This document shows positions 35,600 through 45,100 of a stretch of 64,000 nucleotides of DNA, one piece after another. The notes under the pieces are model-generated. The model saw only the letters and a list, made by a program, of their open reading frames with translations. It was not told the DNA's origin and did not search any database. Within the stretch, counting starts at the first letter, position 1, and every line of letters begins with the position of its first letter. The stretch spans positions 310,001 through 374,000 of the forward strand of contig NZ_JAUDRH010000004.1 in the NCBI RefSeq assembly GCF_030381805.1, in the 5' to 3' direction. Source of the DNA: Chlorogloeopsis sp. ULAP01 (GTDB taxonomy: Bacteria; Cyanobacteriota; Cyanobacteriia; Cyanobacteriales; Nostocaceae). The position numbers were made by a program, and so were the translations under genes.

Positions 35600-37000
35600 C
35601 TAATCAACTTGCAGTACAACTAGTGTCATATCGTCGGTATTTTGTTTATCAGCACCGATAAAATGCTGTACTCGCTCAAACAGATAGTCTAGAATTTCTT
35701 GTGGGTCGTGGCAATATCTACAAGCAGCACTAAATTCATTTACAAGGTTTTCTTCGTCATAGCGATCGCCACTAGAACTAGCTGCATCAGTCAAGCCGTC
35801 TGTATAGTAAATAATAGTATCTCCGGGTTCTAGGCGAGCCTTAGCGTCCTCATATTGACTGTTAGCATCTAAGCCGATCAACATTCCCAGAGTATCCAAG
35901 CGCGTGATTGTTTTTGTTGTCGCATGCCACCATAAAGGAGGATTGTGTGCTGCATTACTGTAAGACAAAGTCCGAGTCGGAGGATCGTATTGTGAGTAAA
36001 ACAAAGTCACGAAGCGGTTAGAATTTTCTAAATCTGCATACATAACTCGATTCAAGTTTTGCAGAATCTGCGCTGGCGAATTACTGTGCAAAACCTCTCC
36101 TCGTAGCATTCCTCGCATCATAGTCATGATTAACCCTGCGGGAACTCCTTTGCCCATCACATCACCAATCACCAAAGCCCAGCTACTGACTTCCCTTTCA
36201 GGATTATAATTGGGCTGAAAAATTAAATTTTGATTAGTAGGAATAAAATCGTAGTAGTCTCCACCAACGCGATTAGCCGGTTTACAACGAGCGGCAAGAG
36301 TAACACCAGGAATGCTAGGGCATTGACGTGGCAGCAACCGCCTTTGAATTTCTGCGCCAATTTCCAATTCCTGATCGAGGCGTTCTTTTTTCCGTAGCTC
36401 TACGGCAAGTTCATCATTTTCAATCGCTACTGCGGTTTGATCTGCCACCAAGCGGACTAACTTTTGTCTGGTTTCTGTCCAACTATATTCTGGATCGCGG
36501 CTTAAAACATAGAGCCAACCTCGTTCCACATGCTTTACCAGAATTGCTGTACCGAAGATTTGCATATCTGGCCCCAAATAGCGATGCATATGGTCATCTA
36601 AAATACCTGTACTGGTTGCTAATGGAGGCGTGTTTGGCACATGAATTATTTGACTGCTAGCAGTTTCTAGCGCTTTACGGATATTCTTTCTTTGACGGCT
36701 ATCCTGCCAATGTAGCTGTTCTAACCTGACTTGACCATTGGGCTTATAGAGAAACAATGCGCTACCGTCTGCGTCTGTTACTCTTGTTGCCATCAACGGA
36801 ATCAGCTCCAAAAACTGATTTAAGTTATTGAAGCTTCTGAGGGCAAATCCTAAAGAACTTAACAAATCTTGGATTTTGTTCTGCTCACGATGCAACCTTG
36901 CCACAAGTTCTTTGAGTGCCACAACTGGAGTCACATCGGTTGCGGCACTACTATTACTATCGGTAGGTTCAGAAGGCAGATGAGGCACAGGCACGGGCAT
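35600..37000 (-). CDS. GAF-domain SpoIIE/RsbU-type protein phosphatase
   Basis: A 466-residue PP2C-like Ser/Thr phosphatase. A coiled segment (~25-50) leads to a GAF sensor domain (~60-200), a linker helix (K-K-E-R-L-D-Q-E-L-E-I-G-A-E-I-Q-R-R-L-L-P) and a SpoIIE catalytic domain (~225-466) with metal-binding Asp residues in G-D-V-M-G-K-G, Y-T-D-G-L-T-D-A and D-D-M-T-L-V-V. The family dephosphorylates anti-sigma antagonists in partner-switching. The ligand of the GAF domain and the target are unknown, and no anti-sigma gene is adjacent. Confidence 0.92.
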   Translation of the reverse strand: MPVPVPHLPSEPTDSNSSAATDVTPVVALKELVARLHREQNKIQDLLSSLGFALRSFNNLNQFLELIPLMATRVTDADGSALFLYKPNGQVRLEQLHWQDSRQRKNIRKALETASSQIIHVPNTPPLATSTGILDDHMHRYLGPDMQIFGTAILVKHVERGWLYVLSRDPEYSWTETRQKLVRLVADQTAVAIENDELAVELRKKERLDQELEIGAEIQRRLLPRQCPSIPGVTLAARCKPANRVGGDYYDFIPTNQNLIFQPNYNPEREVSSWALVIGDVMGKGVPAGLIMTMMRGMLRGEVLHSNSPAQILQNLNRVMYADLENSNRFVTLFYSQYDPPTRTLSYSNAAHNPPLWWHATTKTITRLDTLGMLIGLDANSQYEDAKARLEPGDTIIYYTDGLTDAASSSGDRYDEENLVNEFSAACRYCHDPQEILDYLFERVQHFIGADKQNTDDMTLVVLQVD

Positions 37001-37855
37001 TATTGCACTTCACTAAGCAGATTGGTAATGATTGAATAAATACAGTTGTGTTGAAAGAGCTAAACCATATTTAGACAAGATTAGTCAGTTTAGCAAGAGT
37101 AGAATGACGTATTGTGTAAATTTTAGAAGCATTTCATAATTTTATTTATTATCTTCATCAAGGCAAAATTTTTCACTCGTGTGTTTTTAATGTTAAATCA
37201 CTCCATCGATAGCAGTAACTTTTACTAAGTACCATAAAGCTTTCCATTCTTTCATAACTGAATCGTTATGTAATATGCCTTTAGATAGAAAAACTTGTAG
37301 GAGGATACCCTATTCATGCCCTATAGTCAATTAAGTTAAAAGGTACTAGAAGTTAAAAAGCATAAAGTTTTTGTCAAGTTATAATAGTCTGATCGCTAAT
37401 TTAACGTAATTTTGCACTCTATCTACAAAAAATACAAGTTCTTGAAAAAACTATCGAGAAAGCATAATTTCATACTTTAAACATCAGCATTAAAACTATA
37501 ATGTTTTAGTTTCATCATTATGCTTGTATTGTGCTTTAAACTTCCTCCGGAGAATATTATTTAAGCTACAGGTAATTGTTGAAAAAGCAATAAATAGCAT
37601 ATCACTACTGATATACACCAATTAACTTTTTTGCTGGAACATTTTACAATCCCTTGCCGGATGAGGTTAAAGAAAAGGTTTGATGTTCTCTAGCAAAAAT
37701 TGTCCACCTTGACGACAAACTTAATTTTGCTTGGACTTACGTTTTTAGGACTTACAGTTTTTCTAGTACCAGATTGCAAAGTAATTCAAACGAATGATAC
37801 CAGAATAGTAAGTCCTAAATTTTTTTTAGAGACAAATAAAATCAAAGCAACCCAA
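37001..37855. other. Long AT-rich gap with a possible gene remnant
   Basis: 855 bases with no intact gene. On the + strand GGAGG at ~37301 precedes an ATG at 37316 (M-P-Y-S-Q-L-S, then TAA), and continued reading gives K-V-L-E-V-K-K. This resembles, weakly, the start of a common cyanobacterial PD-(D/E)XK-like family beginning M-P-Y-S-x-F, so a decayed copy is possible. Two near copies of GGACTTACGTTTTT / GGACTTACAGTTTTT lie at 37733-37761. Nothing else stands out. Confidence 0.3.
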
Positions 37856-39526
37856 CTAGCCACTTAAGAGTGCTTCGACAAACTCGTAGCTAGAAAAAGG
37901 GCGCAAATCTTCAATACCTTCACCAGCACCAATAAAGCGAATAGGCAAGCCCAACTGCTGCACCACCGCTAAGGCAACACCTCCTTTGGCAGTGCTATCG
38001 AGTTTGGTTAAAACCACGCCCGTAAGATTGGCAGCTTGGCAAAAAACTTCAGCTTGCCGCAATCCATTTTGACCTAGTGTGGCGTCAAGAACTAACAGTG
38101 ATTCTACTTTGGCATTAGGGGCTTTTTTGTCGATAATGCGACGGATTTTACTGAGTTCTTCCATTAAATTTTTCTTATTTTGCAGCCTTCCTGCGGTATC
38201 TACCAGCAATAACTCTGTTTCTCGTGCTGTTGCTGCTGCGATCGCATCGAAAACCACAGCAGCCGGATCGGTGTTCTTGCCAGGATTGGCAACTACCTCC
38301 ACGCCACTGCGTTTGCCCCAAATTTTTACTTGTTCGACAGCAGCAGCTCGGAAGGTATCTGCTGCTCCAATTAAGCATTGATAGCCAGATTTTTGTGCTA
38401 GGTGAGCTAGTTTGCCAATGGTTGTGGTTTTACCAGCCCCATTAACTCCAGTGATTAACCAAATGTTTAAAGTGTCTTTTTCTGGAGCAAAGGAAAACTT
38501 TTGAGATTTTTGGATCGGCTGCTCCAGCATATTTCGGAGGATTTTTTTGAGGTAAGCGATCGCCTCTTCTGGTGGCAATACTTCTTCGCGCAGCTTTTTC
38601 TGTAAAGCTTCGATGATATAGTCTGTTGCCTCTACACCCACATCAGCTTGCAGCAGCAGGGCTTCTATTTCTGAAACTGCGGCTTGGTTGAGTGGCCCTT
38701 GACCGACAATTGCCTTGAGTTGATTTACAATGTTACGACGGGTTTTGTCTAAACCCTGACGCAGCCTTTTAAGCCAGGTGATTTCTTCAATCGAAACGTC
38801 TTCTGCACGCCGCCCTTGTGCTGCCAAGACTTCTGTTGACCATAAAAATCCTTCATCAAAAGCCAGTTCCGGTATTTCTTCTACTTCTGGCGTAGCGATA
38901 GTTGATTGTAACTCTTCCGGTTCTGTAACTTCAATAGCAGTGGCGATTAGTCTTTCCTGCTTTGCTTGTCGTTCTGCGGCTGCTCGTTCTAAAAAAGATA
39001 AGGTGCTAGGTGTCGTTGTTTCCTGTTCCAAAGCAGGAGCCTCAATTGTTACTCCTTCAGCCACACTGGGTGTAACTTCTTGACTCTCAGTGTCTGCCGT
39101 TACAGGAATTATCGAATCAGACACCGTTGCTACTTCTGAGGAGGCAGATTCTGGTGTGGTTGTTTGTGCTGCAACAATTAGTGTTGCTTCCTCCTGTGGT
39201 AGTGCCACTTCTTCAGTAGCTTTTTGCTCTGGTTGTACTGTGTCTATAACAGTAGTTTCCGAGGCTGATGTTTCTGGCGAAGTTTCAGTGACTTCTTCAC
39301 TAGGAGGAGTTTCTTCTGGTTGAGCTTGTTGCTTTTGTTGAATATTTTTGTAGGCGGCTTTAGCGTATGCCAGTAAATCTGCTGTTGCTGGCTGTTCTGT
39401 TTCTGGAGTTTCGATTGCGGCTGTGTCTGGGGGAGATGGTTTTGCAGACGGAGTTTCCCTCTGTTTTTCTTGAGAGGATGTTTCAGAGGAATCGTTATGT
39501 TGACGACGGAACCAATTAAAAACCAT
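37856..39526 (-). CDS. ftsY: Signal recognition particle receptor FtsY
   Basis: A 556-residue SRP receptor GTPase that docks ribosome-SRP complexes at the membrane. The N-terminal ~240 residues are acidic, Glu/Thr/Pro-rich and low-complexity, much longer than in many bacteria. Then come the helical N domain and the G domain with G-V-N-G-A-G-K-T-T (~359-367), D-T-F-R-A-A-A, D-T-A-G-R (~439) and T-K-L-D-S-T-A-K-G-G. nusB follows upstream on the same strand after about 145 bases of short TTAG-type repeats. Confidence 0.96.
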   Translation of the reverse strand: MVFNWFRRQHNDSSETSSQEKQRETPSAKPSPPDTAAIETPETEQPATADLLAYAKAAYKNIQQKQQAQPEETPPSEEVTETSPETSASETTVIDTVQPEQKATEEVALPQEEATLIVAAQTTTPESASSEVATVSDSIIPVTADTESQEVTPSVAEGVTIEAPALEQETTTPSTLSFLERAAAERQAKQERLIATAIEVTEPEELQSTIATPEVEEIPELAFDEGFLWSTEVLAAQGRRAEDVSIEEITWLKRLRQGLDKTRRNIVNQLKAIVGQGPLNQAAVSEIEALLLQADVGVEATDYIIEALQKKLREEVLPPEEAIAYLKKILRNMLEQPIQKSQKFSFAPEKDTLNIWLITGVNGAGKTTTIGKLAHLAQKSGYQCLIGAADTFRAAAVEQVKIWGKRSGVEVVANPGKNTDPAAVVFDAIAAATARETELLLVDTAGRLQNKKNLMEELSKIRRIIDKKAPNAKVESLLVLDATLGQNGLRQAEVFCQAANLTGVVLTKLDSTAKGGVALAVVQQLGLPIRFIGAGEGIEDLRPFSSYEFVEALLSG

Positions 39527-39549
39527 TTGCAGCTGGTTATGTTAGTTGT

Positions 39550-39620
39550 GAGCTATTTCCACACTACAGTTATTAGTTAGTAGTTTAGTAGTTAGTCATT
39601 TAGTTATTAGGGTTGGTAGT
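39550..39620. repeat. Short degenerate TTAGTTAG repeats between nusB and ftsY
   Basis: About ten overlapping TTAG/TAGTTAG units in a row, similar to the string at 16585-16640. They fill half of the gap between two housekeeping genes on the same strand. Confidence 0.5.
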
Positions 39621-39672
39621 TCTCTTGCCAACCTCCCTATTTCCCACTCCCGTTTCCCATTTTCCCCCCATT

Positions 39673-40302
39673 TCACACAGTCTGTTTTTGCTCTGTCACT
39701 CGGCGTAAAACACCATTGATAAACCGATGCCCTTCTTCTCCACTGTAGCGTTTAGCTAGTTCGACTGCTTCGTCAATTGCTACCTTGTTAGGTACTTCTA
39801 AGTACATCATTTCCGCCACAGCGATACGCAAAATATCGCGATCAATTTGGGCAAGACGAGCCACTTGCCAGTCTACAAGGGCTGTAGATATTTGTTGATC
39901 TATATTGTTTCGCTCTTCATCAATAGTTCTGACAATTTCAACGGCGTATCTGCTGACTTCCTTATCCTGATTTGCCAGTTGAATTAATTCTGGAAACTCA
40001 ATTGCTGCACCCAATTGGTTGATAGCCGTTTGAGTGGAAGCGATCGCTTCTTTTACCATGACTCTAGCAGAGTTGAGATCGGCAGCACGAACTTCGCTAC
40101 TTAAGAGGCGATCATTACTGCGCTGGAGTTCTGCTGCAGCATTATCTAGAGTATCTTGTACTTCTGATCTCAAAGTACGTACAGCCGCCAGCACTAACTT
40201 TGGTAGTTGTTCCTCAGTCAATTTTTTGGGGTTTGCTGGCAGTTGGGAGAGGCTCAGAAGCGCTAATTCCCTGGCGATTTGACGAGGTTTCCTGGGTCGC
40301 AT
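39673..40302 (-). CDS. nusB: Transcription antitermination factor NusB
   Basis: A 209-residue protein. The N-terminal R-K-P-R-Q-I-A-R-E-L-A-L-L-S-L and C-terminal L-R-I-A-V-A-E-M-M-Y, K-V-A-I-D-E-A-V-E-L-A-K-R-Y and F-I-N-G-V-L-R-R-V match NusB, which binds boxA RNA with NusE to keep polymerase reading through rRNA operons. A helical insert (~60-110) makes it longer than E. coli NusB (about 140 residues), as in other cyanobacteria. It is followed by ftsY and preceded by the DUF502 gene, all on the - strand. Confidence 0.93.
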   Translation of the reverse strand: MRPRKPRQIARELALLSLSQLPANPKKLTEEQLPKLVLAAVRTLRSEVQDTLDNAAAELQRSNDRLLSSEVRAADLNSARVMVKEAIASTQTAINQLGAAIEFPELIQLANQDKEVSRYAVEIVRTIDEERNNIDQQISTALVDWQVARLAQIDRDILRIAVAEMMYLEVPNKVAIDEAVELAKRYSGEEGHRFINGVLRRVTEQKQTV

Positions 40303-40420
40303 ATAAATTAAGTAAGAGATGATTAAGAAGTGATTTACCGATTAAAACAGAATTATGATGCAATCGGTTTAATTAGATAACTAAGCATATGAATTTGTCT
40401 GTAACATTACAATATGGATT

Positions 40421-41194
40421 TTAAGCATCTTCAATCGGAAAAGCCTGCCGCTTTGACTCCAGAGATGATACTTCTAACTTACAGTCTTTAGCAATCACTA
40501 AAGGTGGTAGGGGTGTATTGGGCGCAACAATACCACCAGAAACTATAATTTTAAAGGCATCTTCTATAGACATAGATAGGTTGACTACTTCTTCTTCCGG
40601 AACCACCGCATACCATCCAGTTGTCGGATTGGGGGTGGTGGGAATAAAAATGCTCAATACAGGGCGAGACATATTAGCTTGGATATCGCTGCTAACGGCA
40701 CCAGTCACAAAAGCGATCGCCCACATTCCGCGTCTAGGATACTCTACTAAAATTACCCGGCGAAATTTACCATTAGTATCTTTAAGTAATGTTTCTAAAA
40801 GTTGCTTGAGGGTTTTGTAAACTTGTCCCGCTAAAGGAATCGCTTGTAGAACTCGCTCACCCACATCCAGTAACCACCGACCAGCAATATTCCTAGCCAT
40901 CAGACCGATGAGTAAAATACTCAAAAGGGGTACCATCAGTCCTACTAGGAGATCCAGTAAATTGACTAAAATCGGATGCATCCCCTGAAAGGGATTGAGC
41001 TGTTTAGGAATACGGGTGAGGAAATTAACAACCCAAGTGGCGATGGTAATTGTTAGCCAAATTGTTGTTGCTAGGGGAATTACTACCAATAAACCAGCAA
41101 TCAGGTCATTTTTTAAGTCTTGCTTCCAACGATCAATTACCAAATCCCGGTTCTCCTTGTTTAGGCTAGTGTAATGTCTGTTATTGGCACTCAT
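40421..41194 (-). CDS. DUF502 membrane protein
   Basis: A 257-residue protein with two membrane helices (D-L-I-A-G-L-L-V-V-I-P-L-A-T-T-I-W-L and L-L-D-L-L-V-G-L-M-V-P-L-L-S-I-L) and a soluble C-terminal domain containing P-R-R-G-M-W-A-I-A-F-V-T-G and P-T-T-P-N-P-T-T-G-W, the DUF502 signature. The role is unknown; the family is widespread and often sits beside nusB in cyanobacteria. It is located in the plasma or thylakoid membrane. Confidence 0.88.
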   Translation of the reverse strand: MSANNRHYTSLNKENRDLVIDRWKQDLKNDLIAGLLVVIPLATTIWLTITIATWVVNFLTRIPKQLNPFQGMHPILVNLLDLLVGLMVPLLSILLIGLMARNIAGRWLLDVGERVLQAIPLAGQVYKTLKQLLETLLKDTNGKFRRVILVEYPRRGMWAIAFVTGAVSSDIQANMSRPVLSIFIPTTPNPTTGWYAVVPEEEVVNLSMSIEDAFKIIVSGGIVAPNTPLPPLVIAKDCKLEVSSLESKRQAFPIEDA

Positions 41195-41564
41195 AACAGC
41201 AGTTTTCTGAATTGGCTAAGACAGTTCTTATGTATAAGGCACCGCCAGTCATTGCTCAATACAACAACATGGCTTGGCTGAGAAAGCAGCTATTTTTTCT
41301 TACCTAGTGAATATAGACCTAATATCAACCTAAATTTTGGCTGTTAGTCTCATGGAGCATTATTTTTCTTTTTACGACTTGTAAACGATTGTTGCAAGCA
41401 CTTATGGTCTTTCTAATATTACCGCGCCCTATCAAAAGCTGCTTGTCATTTTGCAAGCAAGATTAGCCAGCAAAAGAATCTCCTTTCTCTGGTTAGTTTA
41501 CTTTAGGGCTATAAGTTCTTACTATGATGAAAAATTTTATGTGAAAAATATAAAAAAAGTTAAA
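41195..41564. other. Intergenic region, nothing recognised
   Basis: 370 bases between the DUF502 start and the end of the last hps-like gene. No open frame, repeat or clear hairpin was found; AT-rich near both ends. It marks the edge of the polysaccharide locus. Confidence 0.4.
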
Positions 41565-42422
41565 TTATATAACTTTGCTTTCCAAAGCTTTTGTCTCTAA
41601 GCTTGGTTTAGTAGTATCCCTAATCTCCCAGGCTTTGAGCAAAATTAGATATTCGTAGAACATCTGTAATACACACCAAGCCAATCCAGCTCGTCCATCC
41701 CAGCAGCCACCCAGGATAAAATACATATACAAAAAACGTAGTAAAGGTCTAGCAGGTAATCGTAAGGATAAATCTTTCAAAGCACGGCGACGTTCAACCT
41801 CCGAGCTACCAAAAAACAAACTTTGCCAGTTAACTGTTCCATTTTCTAATTGATACAGCGTTTCTTTGGCTTCATCTGTAGAGTAACGATTGTGTTTCTC
41901 AATCCAACGGCTTAAACCTTTGCTACACGTGTAATGAGGATAAGTTTCTTTTAAAAAACCTGTTGCTCCGTCACAGACTTCTCGTTCTGTATGACCATAA
42001 TCTGTAAACCAAACTTTGCCGTGCTGAAAAAGTCGCAGTTGGTAACGGGGATATTGTGTACTGTGACGAATCCATTGATTCAAGAAAATCACGCGTTCAG
42101 CAATATAGTAGCCAATATAGTCAGGATTTTGAATTGCTTGTTCGCATTCAGCAAATAATTCTAGTGTCATACGTTCATCAGCTTCGAGAATATATACCCA
42201 TTCATGTTTAGGAGGTATATTTTCTAACATCCAAGTTCGCTGACGTCCATGACTTTCAAATTCATGTTCAACTATACGCACAGGGTAGCGACGAGCAATT
42301 TCCACAGTGCGATCGCTACTGCATGAGTCTACAATAATAATATCGTCCGATTGCATCGCCGACTCAATACAAGCAGCAATATCTATCTCTTCGTTGTAGG
42401 TCAATATGTAAATTGATAACAT
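41565..42422 (-). CDS. Glycosyltransferase family 2 (WaaE/KdtX-like), hps locus
   Basis: A 285-residue GT2 enzyme of the WaaE/KdtX subgroup. Conserved I-L-T-Y-N-E-E near the start and V-D-S-C-S-S-D-R-T are clear. The metal-binding site reads E-A-D-E (I-L-E-A-D-E-R-M) rather than the usual D-A-D-E, an Asp-to-Glu change. The C-terminal third is hydrophobic and aromatic (F-L-Y-M-Y-F-I-L-G-G, L-Q-M-F-Y-E-Y-L), as in membrane-associated members. It is the last gene of the hps-like run and lies 76 bases after the HpsJ-like gene. Confidence 0.88.
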   Translation of the reverse strand: MLSIYILTYNEEIDIAACIESAMQSDDIIIVDSCSSDRTVEIARRYPVRIVEHEFESHGRQRTWMLENIPPKHEWVYILEADERMTLELFAECEQAIQNPDYIGYYIAERVIFLNQWIRHSTQYPRYQLRLFQHGKVWFTDYGHTEREVCDGATGFLKETYPHYTCSKGLSRWIEKHNRYSTDEAKETLYQLENGTVNWQSLFFGSSEVERRRALKDLSLRLPARPLLRFLYMYFILGGCWDGRAGLAWCVLQMFYEYLILLKAWEIRDTTKPSLETKALESKVI

Positions 42423-42498
42423 CTTAAAATTCTTAGTTCTATTATTAATCGTTGTGGCAGTATGAGATATCTCTTACTGCCCTAAAGTAGTTAATGAA

Positions 42499-43344
42499 TT
42501 AGCGTATGCTAGTTTTAGGTACACCACCTTTGCCAGCATTCATACTTCTTAATCCTGTCCAACCAAGAATAATGTATCCGATGGACAGTAACAAACTATT
42601 CATCCCGATTCGCAATCCAGACTTCCAAGCTCTTTGTTTGGCTTGTTTTTCGGCTTCTTCTTTACTTTGACGAATTCGATTGAGTTGTTGAGTTGCAGCT
42701 TGCTGCGGATCGCTTTGTTGAGCAAGGAACTTGTCTAACTCTTGGGGATTGGCTTTAAACTTCTTGAGTAATTCTTTTTGAGCTGCGGGAAGATTGGGAT
42801 TATTAAGTGCTTGTTGATATTTTTGTTCATCTTTCAGTAGTTCGGCAAATTGAGTTCTAACTTGATTTTTTTGTTTTTCTAACTCAGCTTTTACTTGTTC
42901 ATTACTTAATTGAGCTTGCACCTGTGATAGCTGATTTTTCAGCTGAGTTTCTGCTTGTTCAGCTTCTTGATTGATTTGTTCAACTCTTTGATCGCTAACT
43001 TGACGTACATTATTTAAATGCAAGGGAAAAATTAGCAAAAATATCAAGCCTAAGATGCTCGATAATATTAACGCTGGAAATCTCAAGTCTATACCCGACG
43101 AACGTCCATCATCAGTACTATCAGCCCAATAGCCAGCAAAGAGCAAACCTAACCCTACCATCGGTACAATACCCCGATCTACTAACGCTGTTGCCAAATC
43201 GATTTGCCAAGTGCGATCGGTTGGTTGAAAGGGAAACAACAGAATTAAAACATCCAGTAAAAAGGACAAAATTAAGATTATCCCGGCTACCTTTAACGTA
43301 CGGGCAGCGATGATGGCAGCTAAACGGTTATTCATAATCATCAT
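42499..43344 (-). CDS. HpsJ-like coiled-coil membrane protein
   Basis: A 281-residue protein with three N-terminal helices (near residues 18-36, 54-68 and 86-106), a long charged Gln/Glu/Lys-rich coiled coil (~115-235), and a last helix (L-L-L-S-I-G-Y-I-I-L-G-W). This is the architecture of HpsJ-family proteins in the hormogonium polysaccharide locus. The coiled coil could bridge the membrane machinery to other parts, but its role is not established. Its place within the hps-like run supports the name. Confidence 0.72.
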   Translation of the reverse strand: MMIMNNRLAAIIAARTLKVAGIILILSFLLDVLILLFPFQPTDRTWQIDLATALVDRGIVPMVGLGLLFAGYWADSTDDGRSSGIDLRFPALILSSILGLIFLLIFPLHLNNVRQVSDQRVEQINQEAEQAETQLKNQLSQVQAQLSNEQVKAELEKQKNQVRTQFAELLKDEQKYQQALNNPNLPAAQKELLKKFKANPQELDKFLAQQSDPQQAATQQLNRIRQSKEEAEKQAKQRAWKSGLRIGMNSLLLSIGYIILGWTGLRSMNAGKGGVPKTSIR

Positions 43345-43717
43345 CTCGCAGTTGATAAGAGTGATTGAATATTCTATGTCAAATTCAATGCAATATTGTT
43401 CCCTGTAACGAACCTAATTGTTGAAAAAACGGAGTATTCCTTGAGAGTAGCAAGTAAAAAATTTTTCCTTACTTTGTCAATACACCACCGTAGCATTTAC
43501 ATTTTCTAGTGTCTTCCGGAGAATCCTCATGTTAGAACTTGTAAGCAATGACAGTGCTAAATATACAAGGAGAAGGGTGTATTTCCCTCGCGCCCTCTGA
43601 TGTGAAAGTCACCTTATCCCCTGCCTCTGTGCTTGGGAAACAGAGGGGTAGCGTAGCCGGGGTAAGGTTTTTCATACCTGGCTATCAAACTTGTTCTATA
43701 GAGATTGCCTCTGTCTT
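43345..43717. repeat. Intergenic region with long imperfect hairpin
   Basis: No gene is supported. 43608-43672 folds back on itself: ACCTTATCCCC and GCCTCTGTG on the left pair with CACAGAGG-like and GGGGTAAGGT on the right, with the stem ending in a T-tract (on the + strand). It might end transcripts of the TIGR04282 gene or be a repeat copy. An open frame on the + strand (43548-43811) overlapping it looks spurious. Confidence 0.5.
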
Positions 43718-44416
43718 TTACTTAATTTTTTTATCTTTACTCGTTTGCAAGATATTTTCCCAAATCGATATATCCTCTGGGCGGTCAACATCAGCTAAGG
43801 TAGGTAAGTAGAATACTGACAAATTTAGTTGGTGAGCAATATCCACGGTTTGCTGGAATACTCTATCTGTTCCCCAGTCTATGTCGGTAAACAATTCTGG
43901 AATTGGATACTGCAAACCAATTAAATAATAGCCACCATCTATTGCTGGGCCAAGTACGAGATTACGTTGCTGAAGTTCTGCAAAAGCTTGTGCAAGAATA
44001 TTAGTATTCAGACTGGGACAATCCGTGCCTATAATCACGGCTGATTCTGCTCCTGTTTGAAAAGCATTGACAAGCGATCGCTCCATCCGTTTCCCTAAAT
44101 CTCCTCCACCTTGAGATTGATAAACCAGATCACTTCCTAACCAATCTTGCATTAATTGAGAATTCCCGCCTGCAAAACGTACTTCCAATGAAACGGGAAT
44201 CACCTTTTGTAATTCTTTAACCTGCAATAAGGTATATTCTGTCATCTGGCGGTGAAGAGAAGCAGCACCTTCATTTCCCAAAGCAGGTATTAATCGAGTT
44301 TTGGTTTTACCTGATTCTGGATAGCGAGTAAAAATAATCAAGTGCTGTTTGGCGATTTCTGATAAATGCAGCACGCAATACCTTGTTTGAATTAGCCAAC
44401 AATATCTTAATAGCAA
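43718..44416 (-). CDS. TIGR04282 family glycosyltransferase (CofC-like fold)
   Basis: A 232-residue protein with I-F-T-R-Y-P-E-S-G-K-T-K-T-R-L, I-G-T-D-C-P-S-L and G-P-A-I-D-G-G-Y-Y-L-I-G, the signature of the DUF2064/TIGR04282 nucleotide-sugar-transferase-like family. The ATG at 44416 overlaps the end of the upstream pseudopilin gene by ten bases; a GTG at 44377 is an alternative start, closer to the first conserved strand. The family is often near GT2 genes; its exact reaction is not established. The overlap suggests production together with a pseudopilin. Confidence 0.82.
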   Translation of the reverse strand: MLLRYCWLIQTRYCVLHLSEIAKQHLIIFTRYPESGKTKTRLIPALGNEGAASLHRQMTEYTLLQVKELQKVIPVSLEVRFAGGNSQLMQDWLGSDLVYQSQGGGDLGKRMERSLVNAFQTGAESAVIIGTDCPSLNTNILAQAFAELQQRNLVLGPAIDGGYYLIGLQYPIPELFTDIDWGTDRVFQQTVDIAHQLNLSVFYLPTLADVDRPEDISIWENILQTSKDKKIK

Positions 44417-44976
44417 TATTTACCATTTGGATCGGGTTGAGCTTGTTCTTTAGCAGTTCGCATTGCTCCTAAAATTGTAGAGACAAAAACGCAGCGTTTA
44501 GCTTTGCCACCATGTTTACTAGATAGAGTTATCCTACCCAGAGGAGGTTTATCAACACTACCCATATAGTCAAATCGAATTCGCTTCACCCCACCAGACT
44601 CTTGTAAGATCGTTTCCCCATCTAAGCGAATATTAGAATCTAAATTATTCCAGTTAGCATTAGTTGGATTGATACTAGCAGGATGAACAGCCCATTGAAC
44701 AATACCGTTATTGTTGCGAAAACTAGCTTGCCAAGTCAATTTTTCCTTTTTGGCTTCGCTTTGGGCTTGGCGCATGGCGCGGTAAACTTCGTTTTGAGCA
44801 ACATTGAGACGGCGAGTATTCACAAAAGCTAGCCAACTGGGTGCTGCTACAGCCGATAATATCCCAATTATTAAAATAACGGTTAATGTTTCTAGCAGTG
44901 TAAAACCACTACTAAAATTAGTTTTGGAATATTTTATTGTTCGTAATAAATTATATAAGTTTTCGTATATCTTCAT
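44407..44976 (-). CDS. Prepilin-like (type II/IV pseudopilin) protein
   Basis: A 189-residue pseudopilin with leader cut site G24|F25, Glu29 at +5 (G-F-T-L-L-E) and a hydrophobic helix reading L-T-V-I-L-I-I-G-I-L-S-A-V-A-A-P-S-W. The mature body carries Y-R-A-M-R-Q-A-Q-S-E-A-K and C-terminal Cys residues. It is a close relative of the pseudopilin at 46376-47101 (shared A-A-P-S-W-L-x-F-V-N and Q-A-Q-x-E-A-K-K), so likely a duplicate. PilD-type peptidase, not encoded here, would process it. Confidence 0.88.
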   Translation of the reverse strand: MKIYENLYNLLRTIKYSKTNFSSGFTLLETLTVILIIGILSAVAAPSWLAFVNTRRLNVAQNEVYRAMRQAQSEAKKEKLTWQASFRNNNGIVQWAVHPASINPTNANWNNLDSNIRLDGETILQESGGVKRIRFDYMGSVDKPPLGRITLSSKHGGKAKRCVFVSTILGAMRTAKEQAQPDPNGKYCY

Positions 44977-45100
44977 GTTTTTTGTCTAATTTCATATATT
45001 CGCTTTTTATGTTTTTATAAAATTACTTATTTTATTTTTAAATTATTCAAATAAATTATTCAAAAATATTATTTACTCTAAATATTAACAAATTTATTTC

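Noticed and set aside
37001..37855. A tRNA or small RNA gene in the long gap
   Set aside because: I looked for the T-loop and acceptor pattern of tRNAs and found none here or elsewhere in the window; no structure was convincing.
43548..43811. An 87-codon open frame on the + strand in the hps locus
   Set aside because: It overlaps a hairpin repeat and the end of the TIGR04282 gene and has no protein-like pattern.
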